In this document: piece after piece, positions 1-7,982 of the stretch
How the letters are laid out: every line of letters begins with the position of its first letter
How positions within the stretch are numbered: position 1 is the first letter of the stretch
The notes under the pieces: model-generated
Databases searched by the model: none
Told to the model about the DNA's origin: nothing
The model's input: only the letters and a program-made list of their open reading frames with translations
Assembly: GCA_964392615.1 (NCBI GenBank)
Contig: CAYMRB010000050.1
Span: forward strand, 1 to 33,327
Length of the DNA: 33,327 bases
DNA from: CAYMRB01 sp964392615
Lineage (GTDB): Bacteria > Planctomycetota > UBA8108
Direction of reading: 5' to 3'
Translations under genes and position numbers: made by a program

Positions 1-492
1 GCCGGAGATCTGCGCCGGCATGAGCGTCTCGAAGTCGCGCAGACCGACGAGCTCGAGCTTCATCTTGACCATGAGGCGAACGATGTCCGGCTCGAGGTCG
101 GTGTGCTCCTCCAGCGGCAGCGCGATGTTCTCGCCGACGGTCATCGAGTTGTAGAGCGCGCCAGACTGGAACAGGATGCCGAAGCGCTTCCGCAGCTCAT
201 CGAGCTCATCCGCGCTGGCCCCGTACACGTCGATTCCGAGCAGCGAGATCCTCCCCGATGCCGGCGGGCTGGCGCCGATCATCGCGCGCAGCAGCGTCGA
301 TTTTCCCGAGCCCGATCCTCCGAGGATCACGAGCGTCTCGCCGCGCCGCACCTCGAGGTTGACGCCCTTGAGGACGGGACGGGATCCGAACACGACCTGC
401 ACGTCCTCGACGCGGATCACGGCCTCGCCGGAGCGTCTCGAACCGTCGCGCGGCGCGACCGCGGCATCGTCAGCAGGAGCAGTGTCAGTCAC
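1..492 (-). CDS. mlaF: MlaF-like ABC transporter ATP-binding protein (partial)
   Basis: ATPase subunit of an Mla/Ttg2-type ABC system that moves phospholipids between membranes in didermic bacteria, coupled to the MlaE permease encoded just upstream. The frame reads 164 codons without a stop and leaves the window on its left side, so the C-terminal part is missing. The Walker A motif GGSGSGKST lies at residues 58-66, followed by a Q-loop (ILFQSGALY) typical of MlaF. The readable part ends inside the signature motif (QISG, where MlaF usually has LSGG). Walker B and the H-loop are outside the window. The start is a GTG at 492-490 that overlaps the mlaE stop codon (GTGA), indicating translational coupling. 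The first 20 residues are a non-conserved tail. Confidence 0.9.
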   Translation of the reverse strand, partial: MTDTAPADDAAVAPRDGSRRSGEAVIRVEDVQVVFGSRPVLKGVNLEVRRGETLVILGGSGSGKSTLLRAMIGASPPASGRISLLGIDVYGASADELDELRKRFGILFQSGALYNSMTVGENIALPLEEHTDLEPDIVRLMVKMKLELVGLRDFETLMPAQISG

Positions 493-1283
493 AGATAGAA
501 GAAGAGCGCGGTGAACAGGAGATCGCAGATGATGATCGCGACGACCGACCGCACGACGGAGTTGGTCGTCGCGCGTCCGACTCCCTGCGCGCCGCCGGTC
601 ACGTTGAGTCCCTCGTAACACGCGATCACGGCGATGAGGATGCCGAACGCCTCGGCCTTGGCCAGACCGGCGAACACGTCCTTGTACTGCAGGCTGTCGA
701 TCGTTCCGGTCAGGTACTTCTGGGATTCGATGCCCAGGAAAGCGGTGCCGATTGCGAAGCCGCCCAGGACACCGATGTACGTCGCGATCAACGTGACGAA
801 CGGCATCATGATCATCGAGGCGAGCACGCGCGGCACGACGAGGAAGCGGATCGGATTCAGCGCGCTCGTCTCGAGCGCGAGAACCTCCTCGGAGACGACC
901 ATCGTGCCGATCTCCGCGGCGATAGCGGCGCCGGTATAGCCCGTCATCACCATCGCGACCAGGAGAGGCCCCATCTCGCGAAACATCGCGACGCCGGTGA
1001 TATTCGCGACGTACTCGACAACGCCGAGGCGCTGGAGGACGTAAGCGAGCTGGAACGCGAGGATCATGCCGACGAAGAAGATCACCAGCGAGACGATGCC
1101 GAACGACCGGATGCTGACGCGGCAGCTCTGCAGCATCGTCTCCTCGTAGCGGAGGCGGCCCTTTCCCCGGAACGGTCCGATGGTCATCCACCAGAGCGCT
1201 TGGGCGAGGAGATAGACGAGGCCGCCGACGTATTGCGTCAGAGCAACGACCGCTTCCCCGATAGCTCGCAGCGGCTCCTTCAT
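489..1283 (-). CDS. mlaE: MlaE-family ABC transporter permease
   Basis: Integral membrane permease of an Mla-type phospholipid ABC transporter, 264 residues, close to the usual family length of about 260. It begins MKEPLRAIGEAVV. A first amphipathic or membrane-associated helix is followed by about five hydrophobic segments, including one around FFVGMILAFQLAYVLQ. The family-typical stretch REMGPLLVAMVMTGYTGAA and the later IGTMVVSEEVLALE are present. A longer open frame extends upstream through the STAS gene, but this ATG follows the STAS stop by five bases and gives the family N-terminus, so it is preferred. The ATPase gene follows with a four-base overlap. The periplasmic MCE-domain partner (MlaD) is not in the window and may lie to the left. 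Confidence 0.92.
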   Translation of the reverse strand: MKEPLRAIGEAVVALTQYVGGLVYLLAQALWWMTIGPFRGKGRLRYEETMLQSCRVSIRSFGIVSLVIFFVGMILAFQLAYVLQRLGVVEYVANITGVAMFREMGPLLVAMVMTGYTGAAIAAEIGTMVVSEEVLALETSALNPIRFLVVPRVLASMIMMPFVTLIATYIGVLGGFAIGTAFLGIESQKYLTGTIDSLQYKDVFAGLAKAEAFGILIAVIACYEGLNVTGGAQGVGRATTNSVVRSVVAIIICDLLFTALFFYL

Positions 1284-1288
1284 CGCGG

Positions 1289-1600
1289 TCACTCGATACC
1301 GAAGCGGCTGGTCAGCCGCGTGATCTCGAACGTGTCTCGCACCGCTGGCTGGCAGTTGACGATACGGAGATTCGAGCTGCCCCGATCCAACATCTTCAAC
1401 GCCCACACGAACGTCGCGATCACGGACGAATCGACGAACGGTACCGCGTCGAGATCGACGACGACCTCGCGCGGCGGCGCTGTGAGCTCGGCTTCGAAGA
1501 CGCGGCGCAGCTCGGGTGCGACCTGCATGTCGAGCTCTCCGGTGAGCCGCAAGACCCACGGTTCCGAGCTGCGGTCCATCTCGTATTTCAGAACAGCCAT
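1289..1600 (-). CDS. STAS-domain protein (anti-sigma-antagonist / MlaB-like)
   Basis: Small single-domain cytoplasmic STAS protein of 103 residues, similar in size to SpoIIAA/RsbV and to MlaB. The family pattern is visible: GELDM at 21-25, a beta strand VVVDLDAV, and VDSSVIA at 56-62, where Ser58/Ser59 correspond to the phosphorylated serine region of SpoIIAA-type antagonists. The start at ATG 1600 is preferred over an in-frame ATG 27 bases upstream because it has an AAGGA ribosome-binding site at the right distance and starts one base after the upstream stop. In proteobacterial Mla operons a STAS protein (MlaB) binds and activates MlaF; its position directly before mlaE suggests the same job. 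The upstream kinase suggests phosphorylation control. Whether it acts on MlaF, on a sigma-factor pathway, or both is not shown by sequence. Confidence 0.85.
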   Translation of the reverse strand: MAVLKYEMDRSSEPWVLRLTGELDMQVAPELRRVFEAELTAPPREVVVDLDAVPFVDSSVIATFVWALKMLDRGSSNLRIVNCQPAVRDTFEITRLTSRFGIE

Positions 1601-1601
1601 G

Positions 1602-2093
1602 TCAGTTTTCCTTCTCGTCCGCGGCACCCTTCATCGGCGTGCGGAACTTCCTGAGCACCAAGCGCGCGCCACTACCGTCGCTGCGAGGCTCGTACTCGAA
1701 CTGATCGACGCACGATTGGATCAGGTGGACACCACGTCCTCCCTGACGCGATTCGTCGGGATCGAGCGGTTGCACGTCGCGCGGCTCGACGCAGCGACCG
1801 CGGTCGAGGAACTCGAGCTCGAGCCCATCGTCGAGCTCCGTACCGCGGAGGATGATCGTGTGGCAGGTGTCGCCGCCGTAGGCGTGTCGAATGATGTTCG
1901 TCGCGGCTTCGACGGCGGCGAGCACGGTTCTCGAGGTTTCCGTTTCGGACAGCTCGCAGCGCTCGCACAACCAGCCGACGTTCGTGCGCAGGAGCGACAG
2001 GTAGTCCGGCGAGCTCGGAATCACGAGCTCGAAGGCGAGGACGCCCTCGCACGGCTCCCTGCTTGAATGTCCTGTGGCGAGAGGTTCAGTCAT
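1602..2093 (-). CDS. RsbW/SpoIIAB-like serine kinase (HATPase_c anti-sigma factor type)
   Basis: A 163-residue GHKL-fold ATPase of the RsbW/SpoIIAB kinase type, which phosphorylate STAS partners on serine and may also bind sigma factors. The N-box EAATNIIRHAY is at about 63-72, the G1 box FLDRGR (Asp97, Gly99) follows, and the G2 box GGRGVHLI is at 118-125, so the ATP site looks complete. The ATG at 2093 has an AGGAG site seven to eight bases upstream and overlaps the end of the HEAT lipoprotein gene by eight bases. A STAS substrate candidate is encoded one base downstream. No sigma-factor gene is present in the visible part of the operon, which makes control of the Mla transporter or a distant sigma factor the two main options. 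Confidence 0.88.
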   Translation of the reverse strand: MTEPLATGHSSREPCEGVLAFELVIPSSPDYLSLLRTNVGWLCERCELSETETSRTVLAAVEAATNIIRHAYGGDTCHTIILRGTELDDGLELEFLDRGRCVEPRDVQPLDPDESRQGGRGVHLIQSCVDQFEYEPRSDGSGARLVLRKFRTPMKGAADEKEN

Positions 2094-2508
2094 GGGGCTT
2101 CTCCTCTTCACTGTCGTCCGTCGCCGCGGCGACCTCGAGAAGCCCTTCGGCTCGCGCCCACGTTCGCCACCGTTCAATCGCCGCGCGCCGCTGTGCTGGC
2201 GATTCGGACGCCTCGAAGCCGAACGTCTGGCCGCTGAGCTTGCGCAGCGCGATCGCGCTGAACCACCTCACGGCGCCGTCGCGCTCCGAGAGATTGTCGA
2301 GCAGGGCCGGAACGAGATCGCGCCGGTTCTGTTCCACGGCCGTCTTCGTCGCGCGAACGCGGATTCGGGGGTCCCGGTGCAGGAGGTCGACGGCGAGGTC
2401 GCCGGTGGGGCCCTCCGTCGTCGAGCTGCAACCGAGGACCGTCAGTCCCACGAGCACGACCGTGCGACCGAGCGGCGGAAGAGCAATGACGCGTGCGAAT
2501 AAGGGCAT
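2086..2508 (-). CDS. HEAT-repeat lipoprotein
   Basis: Predicted small lipoprotein of 140 residues. The N-terminus MPLFARVIALPP leads into a hydrophobic segment and the lipobox TVLGC with the modified cysteine at residue 27. The mature part contains HEAT-like helical repeats (DLAVDLLHRDPRIRVRATK, then DNLSERDGAVRWFSAIALRK) and an acidic end (DDSEEEKPHD). ATG 2508 is preferred over an in-frame ATG at 2574 because it gives a compact signal peptide, and because the predicted promoter start (about 2552) lies between them. It is the first gene of the Mla-type operon and overlaps the kinase gene by eight bases. The function is unknown; HEAT repeats usually bind proteins. Confidence 0.72.
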   Translation of the reverse strand: MPLFARVIALPPLGRTVVLVGLTVLGCSSTTEGPTGDLAVDLLHRDPRIRVRATKTAVEQNRRDLVPALLDNLSERDGAVRWFSAIALRKLSGQTFGFEASESPAQRRAAIERWRTWARAEGLLEVAAATDDSEEEKPHD

Positions 2509-2558
2509 CGATCTCTGCGTGAACCCCGGATCACGATGGGAGGCACGAATCCGCGCCG

Positions 2559-2587
2559 AGTGTAATGGCTTCACCAGCGGGGCTCAA
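2559..2587 (-). promoter_or_regulatory. Candidate sigma-70-type promoter for the HEAT-kinase-STAS-mla operon
   Basis: On the minus strand TTGAGC (2587-2582) and TACACT (2564-2559) are separated by exactly 17 bases. Each box matches the consensus at four of six positions. The expected start near 2552 gives a leader of about 44 bases before ATG 2508. Confidence 0.5.
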
Positions 2588-2705
2588 CGACCCCCGCCAC
2601 GATCTCACACGATTCCTAGATATCGGCACGCGAGGCGATGCCCTCGAGTCCCGTATCGGCGAGATTCCGGTCAACTTCCCGTAACTCGACGCCGATAGAG
2701 AGACC

Positions 2706-3740
2706 ATGGGCCGCTCCATCGCCGCTTTCCTCACCGCTCTCTGCATCGCAGCTGGCGCGATGTCGTGCGCTCCCGTTCCCCGCACGAACGTCGACGCGCT
2801 CCTTGAAACGCCGCTCGGCGATCGTCTGGAGTCGCTCTGGGCCCGTCATGGCGGCATCGACGCGTGGCAGCGGTTCGCGGGGGTCCGGTTCCGTCTGACC
2901 GTCGAGTCCGGTGGGGGGGCAGTCGTCGAGGTGCCGGCGGTCGTTATCGTCTACGACGAGCCCGGCCGTGTCTGGGTGTCGACGGATTCTGCGGCCGAAC
3001 TTCCGCAGCCCGCAGCGTTGCGACCCGTATCGCTCGCGACGCGTTTCGCGCCGGAATCGGAAGGCGCGACCACGCGTCGCGAGCTGGCCGCCGAGCTCGG
3101 CGTCGCGACAGCGGACTTGCTGCCGTACCGGCGGGGCGAGGGGCGGCTCGACTACTCGCTGCGCTCCTTGCGCAGCCTCTTCCACCTGCCCTTCTTCGTC
3201 GCGGGAAGAGGCTGGCGCCTGCGGTCGACGCTTGGCGCGGGCGCTGGCGCGGGCGAGGCCGATCGGCAGTTCGAGGCGCTCCCGTGGCGCGAGGAGTTCC
3301 TTCTCGGCGCGTTCCTCTTTCCGCCCGATGACGAGGAGGGCGACCTCGATCGGCTGCTCTACCTGTCGGCGCACCCGCTTGGCGCGCACGGTGTGAGGGA
3401 GGTGCGTTTCGCAGGCTACCGCGACATCGACGGCATCCGCGTGTCGACCGTGCGGGATCATCTCGCGCGCCGGGAGGTCGACACCTCTCCGGGCGACCAA
3501 GATCCGTTCCTCCCATCGACGGCGTCACGCCGCGAAACGGTGGTCTTTCTGCGCGAGCGATTGGATGACATCACGTTCTTGACGACCGACGATGTTCATG
3601 TCTTGCTGGGGCGCGGGTCTGTTGATGATCCCGCTGCCGATCTCGCTGCCGATCCCGCCGACGATGACCGAAACGACGACAACGACGAATTCGACACCGC
3701 AACCGACGACTCCGCGCATCTGGGTCAACGTTCACGGTGA
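2706..3740 (+). CDS. Hypothetical lipoprotein with Asp-rich C-terminus
   Basis: 344 residues. The N-terminus MGRSIAAFLTALCIAAGAMSC is a lipoprotein signal with the lipobox AMSC at 18-21. The following region, around DRLESLWARHGGIDAWQRFAG, resembles exported proteins that carry the substrate-like phrase 'HGG...W' seen in uncharacterised outer-membrane lipoprotein families, but I cannot assign it to a named one. The mature part is rich in beta-strand-like stretches, with a conserved-looking central phrase LRSLFHLPFFVAG. The last 40 residues are low-complexity and Asp-rich (DDPAADLAADPADDD), and their DNA contains short direct repeats. The gene overlaps the following aminotransferase gene by 77 bases in a different frame. 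The function is unknown. Confidence 0.68.
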   Translation: MGRSIAAFLTALCIAAGAMSCAPVPRTNVDALLETPLGDRLESLWARHGGIDAWQRFAGVRFRLTVESGGGAVVEVPAVVIVYDEPGRVWVSTDSAAELPQPAALRPVSLATRFAPESEGATTRRELAAELGVATADLLPYRRGEGRLDYSLRSLRSLFHLPFFVAGRGWRLRSTLGAGAGAGEADRQFEALPWREEFLLGAFLFPPDDEEGDLDRLLYLSAHPLGAHGVREVRFAGYRDIDGIRVSTVRDHLARREVDTSPGDQDPFLPSTASRRETVVFLRERLDDITFLTTDDVHVLLGRGSVDDPAADLAADPADDDRNDDNDEFDTATDDSAHLGQRSR

Positions 3741-4599
3741 CCTCGCCCCGGCCGCGGAGGCGCGAGTCAGCGCCATGGACCGCGGCTTCCTGTACGGCGA
3801 CTCGGTCTACGAGACCGTGAGGACGTGGAAGCGCGTGCCGTTTCTGCTCGACCAGCACCTTGACCGCCTCGGGCGGTCGATGGAGCGCGTCTTCTTGCCA
3901 TGGCCCGTCGAGCGGTCGCACCTCGAAGAGGAGATCGCCCGCAGCGTTGCCGAATCGCCGTTCGACGGCGACGTCATGCTGCGCATCGTCGTGTCCCGCG
4001 GCGAGGGGCCGCTCGGTCTCGACGTCTCCACGTGCACGCAGCCGCGCTATCTGATCTACGTCGTCGAGCTCCTGGACTCGATGGTGCCCGCGGTCGCCGA
4101 CCCGGAGGGCGGCGGTGGGGGAGTCTCGGTGGTGATCTCGGGCGTCCGTCGCAACAACCCGCGCGCGCTCGACCCGAGCATCAAGAGCGGCAACTTCCTC
4201 AACAACATCCTCGCGTACCACGACGCGCGCGAGGCTCGCGCGTACGAAGCGCTGCTGTGCGACGCGGACGGATTCCTGGCCGAGGGCACGACGACGAACG
4301 TCTTCGTCGTGCGTGAAGGGCGGATCTTGACACCGCGATCGGACGGCATCCTCGAGGGCATCACGCGCGCCGTGATCTTCGAGGAGGCGAGGAGGGCGGG
4401 GATCCCGATCGCCGAGGAGATCATCGAGCCCGACGCACTGCGCGCGGCCGACGAGGCATTCCTGACGAGCTCTGTGCGCGGTATCGTACCGATCGCGTCG
4501 GTCGACGGAGTCGAGCTGGGCGGCGGACGTCGCGGCCCCGTGACGAAGCGCTTGCAGGGACTGTATCTCGAGCGTCTCGATCGCGAGTCGGGCGCGTAG
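3664..4599 (+). CDS. Class IV PLP-dependent aminotransferase (branched-chain/D-amino-acid type)
   Basis: 311-residue fold-type IV aminotransferase, related to branched-chain amino acid transaminase (IlvE), D-amino-acid transaminase and aminodeoxychorismate lyase. The N-terminal signature AEARVSAMDRGFLYGDSVYE is at about 31-50. The lysine that forms the internal aldimine with PLP is Lys174 in PSIKSGNFLNN, and the cofactor-binding stretch GFLAEGTTTNVFVV follows. Near the end, AFLTSSVRGIVPI matches the conserved C-terminal loop. Substrate class cannot be decided by eye; the YGDSVYE motif and the absence of the typical IlvE stretch leave it open. The ATG at 3664 lacks a clear ribosome-binding site and sits inside the preceding lipoprotein gene, so translation may depend on that gene. 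It converges with the glycosidase gene 25 bases downstream. Confidence 0.88.
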   Translation: MTETTTTTNSTPQPTTPRIWVNVHGDLAPAAEARVSAMDRGFLYGDSVYETVRTWKRVPFLLDQHLDRLGRSMERVFLPWPVERSHLEEEIARSVAESPFDGDVMLRIVVSRGEGPLGLDVSTCTQPRYLIYVVELLDSMVPAVADPEGGGGGVSVVISGVRRNNPRALDPSIKSGNFLNNILAYHDAREARAYEALLCDADGFLAEGTTTNVFVVREGRILTPRSDGILEGITRAVIFEEARRAGIPIAEEIIEPDALRAADEAFLTSSVRGIVPIASVDGVELGGGRRGPVTKRLQGLYLERLDRESGA

Positions 4600-4624
4600 C
4601 GCCAGGCTCTCACGCGCGGGTCCT

Positions 4625-5764
4625 TCAGCGGCCGTTGAGGCGACGCAAGGCGGTTCGCAGCTCGCGGCGCAGGGCTGCCGCGCGTCGGCCGCTGACCGAC
4701 GCATGTGACGGCGTCGGCCAGAAGCTAGCATAGGCGAACAAGGCGTATCCGGGCGCGCCGATACGACGACTGATCGCTACCTGCTGTTCGAGGTCGTGTG
4801 TGCCGCGGTAAAGGTGGGCACCGAGCCCAGGGACGACCTTGCGCGACGCGCGCTCCATGTCCTTCTGCGTATTGCGCTGAAAGGACGTGTGGTTGAGGTC
4901 GTAGTTCATCGGCAGGACCTCGTCGACCCAGCCCCGCTCGAGCCAAGCTCGCGAGTTCTGGAAGTACAGCTCCCGACCGCGATCGAGGTCGCGGACGACC
5001 GCCGCGGAGAGGCGGCACTTCGGACGCGCGCGGCGTACCGCCTGCGAGATCTCCCAGACGACGGTGTTGACGCCGCGCTCGCGGAAGCGATTCCATTTCT
5101 CCGGATAGCGGCTCGGGAAGCCGCCGGTCTCGCCACGGAAGACGTGTAGCGTGTCATTGTCGTACGGGACGTCGCGGCGTCGCTTCTTATCTGGAAACAC
5201 GAAGCGAATATAGTCGAGGTGCAAGCCGTCCACGGGGTAGGTCACGATGTCGAGCGCCACATTCGCTAAGTGACGGCGCACCTCCGCACGGCACGGATTC
5301 AGCATCGTGTAGTGGTCGTCATAGAGGTAACGCGTGCCGTTGCGATCGAGAAGGAACCACTCGGGATGCGTGTGGATCAGATGACCGGGATCGCCAGGCG
5401 GCTTCTTCCCCTTCCAGCCCGCGAGGACGTTGATCCAAGCGTGCAGCTCGAGACCGGCCTCGTGCGCGCAGCGGACCGCCGTCGCGAGCGGGTCGAAGCC
5501 GGGATCTCGACCGCCGAGCTCCTCTGCCCACGGCTCCCGCGGAGAGCGATAGAACGCGTCGGCACGGCCGCGCACCTGGAAGTACACGCGATTCAGGCCG
5601 ACGCTCGCGCAGTTTGCGATAATCGTACGGACGTCCTTCTCCGTCCGGAAGTCCCAGCGCGTCACCCAGATCGCGCGGACCTCGGCGCTTGCGCCAGGTG
5701 GCGCAGCGAAGCCGGCAGCTGCGAACGCGACGAGAATCGTCAGTGCGGCGACGAATCGAAGCAT
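4625..5764 (-). CDS. Secreted glycoside hydrolase-like protein, GHL10/YddW family (DUF187)
   Basis: 379 residues with a typical signal peptide (MLRFVAALTILVAFAAAGFA, cleavage likely near AAP). The mature protein matches the GHL10 family (PF02638 type): EVRAIWVTRWDF near the start, VYFQVRGRADAFYRS, the aromatic segment ELHAWINV, HPEWFLLDRNG, and DGLHLDYIRFVFP, where the D-x-Y-R stretch is a family hallmark. EVLPMNYDLNHTSF and a late GYALFAYASFW follow. Related proteins are predicted to act on cell-wall or envelope glycans, some binding peptidoglycan-like substrates; the exact substrate is unknown. It is a single gene, convergent with the aminotransferase and divergent from the HEAT lipoprotein gene. 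Confidence 0.87.
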   Translation of the reverse strand: MLRFVAALTILVAFAAAGFAAPPGASAEVRAIWVTRWDFRTEKDVRTIIANCASVGLNRVYFQVRGRADAFYRSPREPWAEELGGRDPGFDPLATAVRCAHEAGLELHAWINVLAGWKGKKPPGDPGHLIHTHPEWFLLDRNGTRYLYDDHYTMLNPCRAEVRRHLANVALDIVTYPVDGLHLDYIRFVFPDKKRRRDVPYDNDTLHVFRGETGGFPSRYPEKWNRFRERGVNTVVWEISQAVRRARPKCRLSAAVVRDLDRGRELYFQNSRAWLERGWVDEVLPMNYDLNHTSFQRNTQKDMERASRKVVPGLGAHLYRGTHDLEQQVAISRRIGAPGYALFAYASFWPTPSHASVSGRRAAALRRELRTALRRLNGR

Positions 5765-6028
5765 CGGGACCCTCTCTCTACGGCGAGTTCTCGGAGTGCG
5801 CCCGCACAGCGCGGGACGGACGGCCCGGGAAAACGGGCCCCTATCGTCTTATCGCCCGATGCGGGGGCGAACTTGAGTATTTCCGGAAGCGGCGCGGGCC
5901 GCGCGCGGCAACGCGCTGTTGACTTGTGTGCGGGGTCGTGGGAGAAGCGTTGGCCGTCGGACGCTCTCCGTGCCGATCGCGCGGTGTGGGGAGATCGCCG
6001 CTTCCCAATCGAACCGCACGAGAACACG

Positions 6029-6796
6029 ATGTCGCCCCCTAACCGCACGCTCGGAATCCTCCGTCTCGGCCTTACCGGCCTCGCCGCGATCTTTCTCGTC
6101 GGCGGGCTCGTGTCCTGCCGCGCCACGATCACCGAGATTCTCCAGCGGGCGAGTCAAGGAGATCCCGATTCGAAGAGGGAGGCGATCGTCCGGTTGGGCG
6201 AGCTCCTCGCGCAGAAGGAGGCGTCGGGCTTCACCTTCAACGAAGGCGAACTCGGCGCGCTGGAGTACATCAAGGACGTCGCCTCGCAGGATCCCGAGGC
6301 GATGAACCGAATGCGCGCGATCACGGCCCTACGGGGACTGAAGAGCTTCGACTTCACCGAGATCTACCTCGACGCGCTGAAGGCGCCGTACTGGGGCGTC
6401 CGGTGGGAGGCTGCGAAGGCCCTGCGCGATCGGCCGCGAGCCGACGCGTCGCCAGCCATCCTCGCGCGACTGCGCGCGGAATCGCGGCCGGAGGTGCTGG
6501 TCGATCTCGTCAAGTGTCTCGCGGCGATCGGCGATCGAACGTCGGTGCGTGGCCTGCTCGAGGTCTACTTGGACCGTTCGGGGCGGTACCGCGACAACCG
6601 GCTGAAGGCGTATGAGGCGCTGGCGCGGCTGAGTGGTCGCGACTGGGCATACGAGGAATACGAGCGTTGGGACGAATACTATCGCCTCAACTTCCCGCCG
6701 GGCGACAAGAAGCCCGTCGAGTCAGGAAGGAAGGCGAGTCCTGCGGATCCGGCGTCGAAAGCGGGCGCCGACGAGGGAGCGAGGGGGCGATCTTGA
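6029..6796 (+). CDS. HEAT-repeat lipoprotein
   Basis: 255 residues. A long open frame continues far upstream opposite the glycosidase gene, but ATG 6029 gives a clear lipoprotein signal ending in GLVSC with the cysteine at residue 30. The mature part is a series of helical HEAT-like units: SQGDPDSKREAIVRLGELL, QDPEAMNRMRAITALRGL, APYWGVRWEAAKALRD, RPEVLVDLVKCLAAIGD. It ends with a charged, low-complexity tail. A possible -35 TTGACT lies at 5919-5924 without a convincing -10. It is translationally coupled to the flippase-like gene through a TTGA overlap. It resembles the lipoprotein at 2086-2508 in design, though not obviously a recent duplicate. It is probably a protein-binding scaffold on the outer face of a membrane. 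Confidence 0.78.
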   Translation: MSPPNRTLGILRLGLTGLAAIFLVGGLVSCRATITEILQRASQGDPDSKREAIVRLGELLAQKEASGFTFNEGELGALEYIKDVASQDPEAMNRMRAITALRGLKSFDFTEIYLDALKAPYWGVRWEAAKALRDRPRADASPAILARLRAESRPEVLVDLVKCLAAIGDRTSVRGLLEVYLDRSGRYRDNRLKAYEALARLSGRDWAYEEYERWDEYYRLNFPPGDKKPVESGRKASPADPASKAGADEGARGRS

Positions 6797-7815
6797 CGCG
6801 CCGTGGAGTCTGGGCACTGGCGAAGATCCTGTTGGCGGTCGGCCTGATCGCATGGTTAGTCAGCCAGCACCTCCTTGGTCAGAACGAAATCCCGTTCGCC
6901 AAGCTCGGCCGGCTCGCGAGCACGTGGCCGTGGTTTCTCGCAGCGCAGGTCCCGTACGGTATCGTCCTCGTCCTGGGGGCACAGCGGTGGCGCATCCTGC
7001 TGCGCCGGCAAGGCATCGAGTACGGCCTGCGCGATACGCATTCCCTGACATTGATCGGGATGTTCTTCAACCAGGTGATGCTCGGATCGACCGGAGGGGA
7101 CGTCGTCAAGGCGTACTACGTCGCATCGGAGTCACCTGGCAGGCGTACCGCTGCGGTTTTTACCGTCTTTATCGACCGCGCGCTCGGCCTCGTCGTGCTC
7201 GTCGTTCTCGTCTGCGTCGCGATCTTCCTCAACTTCGATCTCGTCCGGTCGAACGAGCACCTGTTCACACTCGCGATCGGCCTCTGGGTGGCACTCGGGG
7301 CGATGGTGCTCGGTGGAATCCTGTTCTTCACGGGTGTGTTCGAGCGTCCGGCGATGCGTGCGCTGTCGGCGCGATTGCCGCTGCGTGCGCTGCGGGAGAA
7401 GATCGCCGACATCTTCCTCGTGTATCGCACGTGCCGCGGCGACATGCTGCAGATCTTCGCGCTGTCCGCGGGCGTGCATCTGCTCGTGATCGCGACGAAT
7501 CTCTGTCTGCTGAGGTGCCTCGAGCCGGTGCTGCCCGACGTCGTGCCGTTCATCCTTCTCGTGCCGGTCGCGCAGATCGTCATGGCCGTGCCGATCACCC
7601 CCGCCGGTCTCGGAACGGGAGAGATGGCGTACGACTACCTGTTCAAGCTCGTCGGGCTGAACTGCGGGTTGCTTGTCTCCCTCCTGCAGCGAGGCACCTA
7701 CTACGTCTGGGCCGTCCTGGGCTGCATCGCGTACGTGCGGCGCAAGGGCCGGGTACGCCGCGCGCTGGCCGAGAGCGAGAACGCGGAAGAGACGACCGCA
7801 CTCCTCGCGGAGTGA
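6793..7815 (+). CDS. YbhN/UPF0104-type flippase-like integral membrane protein
   Basis: 340 residues with about seven to eight hydrophobic segments. It matches the lysylphosphatidylglycerol synthase transmembrane region family (PF03706 type) through the central NQVMLGSTGGDVVKAYYVA, the family's N-x-x-x-P/G-x-x-x-GGD pattern, and PITPAGLGTGEMAYDYLF near the end. Relatives are MprF flippase domains and uncharacterised YbhN proteins thought to move lipid or lipid-linked molecules. No MprF synthase domain is attached. The start is a TTG at 6793 overlapping the upstream stop (TTGA) and preceded by GAGGG; longer in-frame starts would lie inside the HEAT gene. Coupling with the HEAT lipoprotein suggests a shared envelope role. 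Confidence 0.85.
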   Translation: MTRRGVWALAKILLAVGLIAWLVSQHLLGQNEIPFAKLGRLASTWPWFLAAQVPYGIVLVLGAQRWRILLRRQGIEYGLRDTHSLTLIGMFFNQVMLGSTGGDVVKAYYVASESPGRRTAAVFTVFIDRALGLVVLVVLVCVAIFLNFDLVRSNEHLFTLAIGLWVALGAMVLGGILFFTGVFERPAMRALSARLPLRALREKIADIFLVYRTCRGDMLQIFALSAGVHLLVIATNLCLLRCLEPVLPDVVPFILLVPVAQIVMAVPITPAGLGTGEMAYDYLFKLVGLNCGLLVSLLQRGTYYVWAVLGCIAYVRRKGRVRRALAESENAEETTALLAE

Positions 7816-7982
7816 GCAGCGAGGGCTCCGCACCCGCGGCCTTCGCCGCAAATGAGGTGCTCAAAAGCCGCCGTCCGCGTCGAAAAGATTGTGAGATCTC
7901 GAGTCGCGACGTACCTTGAGAAGTACGGCCGTTCACCGACGGCGGCCGACAGCGACCGACGACAGCGGACGAGGCTGCAACG

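Noticed and set aside
5919..5955. Promoter for the HEAT lipoprotein based on TTGACT
   Set aside because: No -10 box at a suitable distance.
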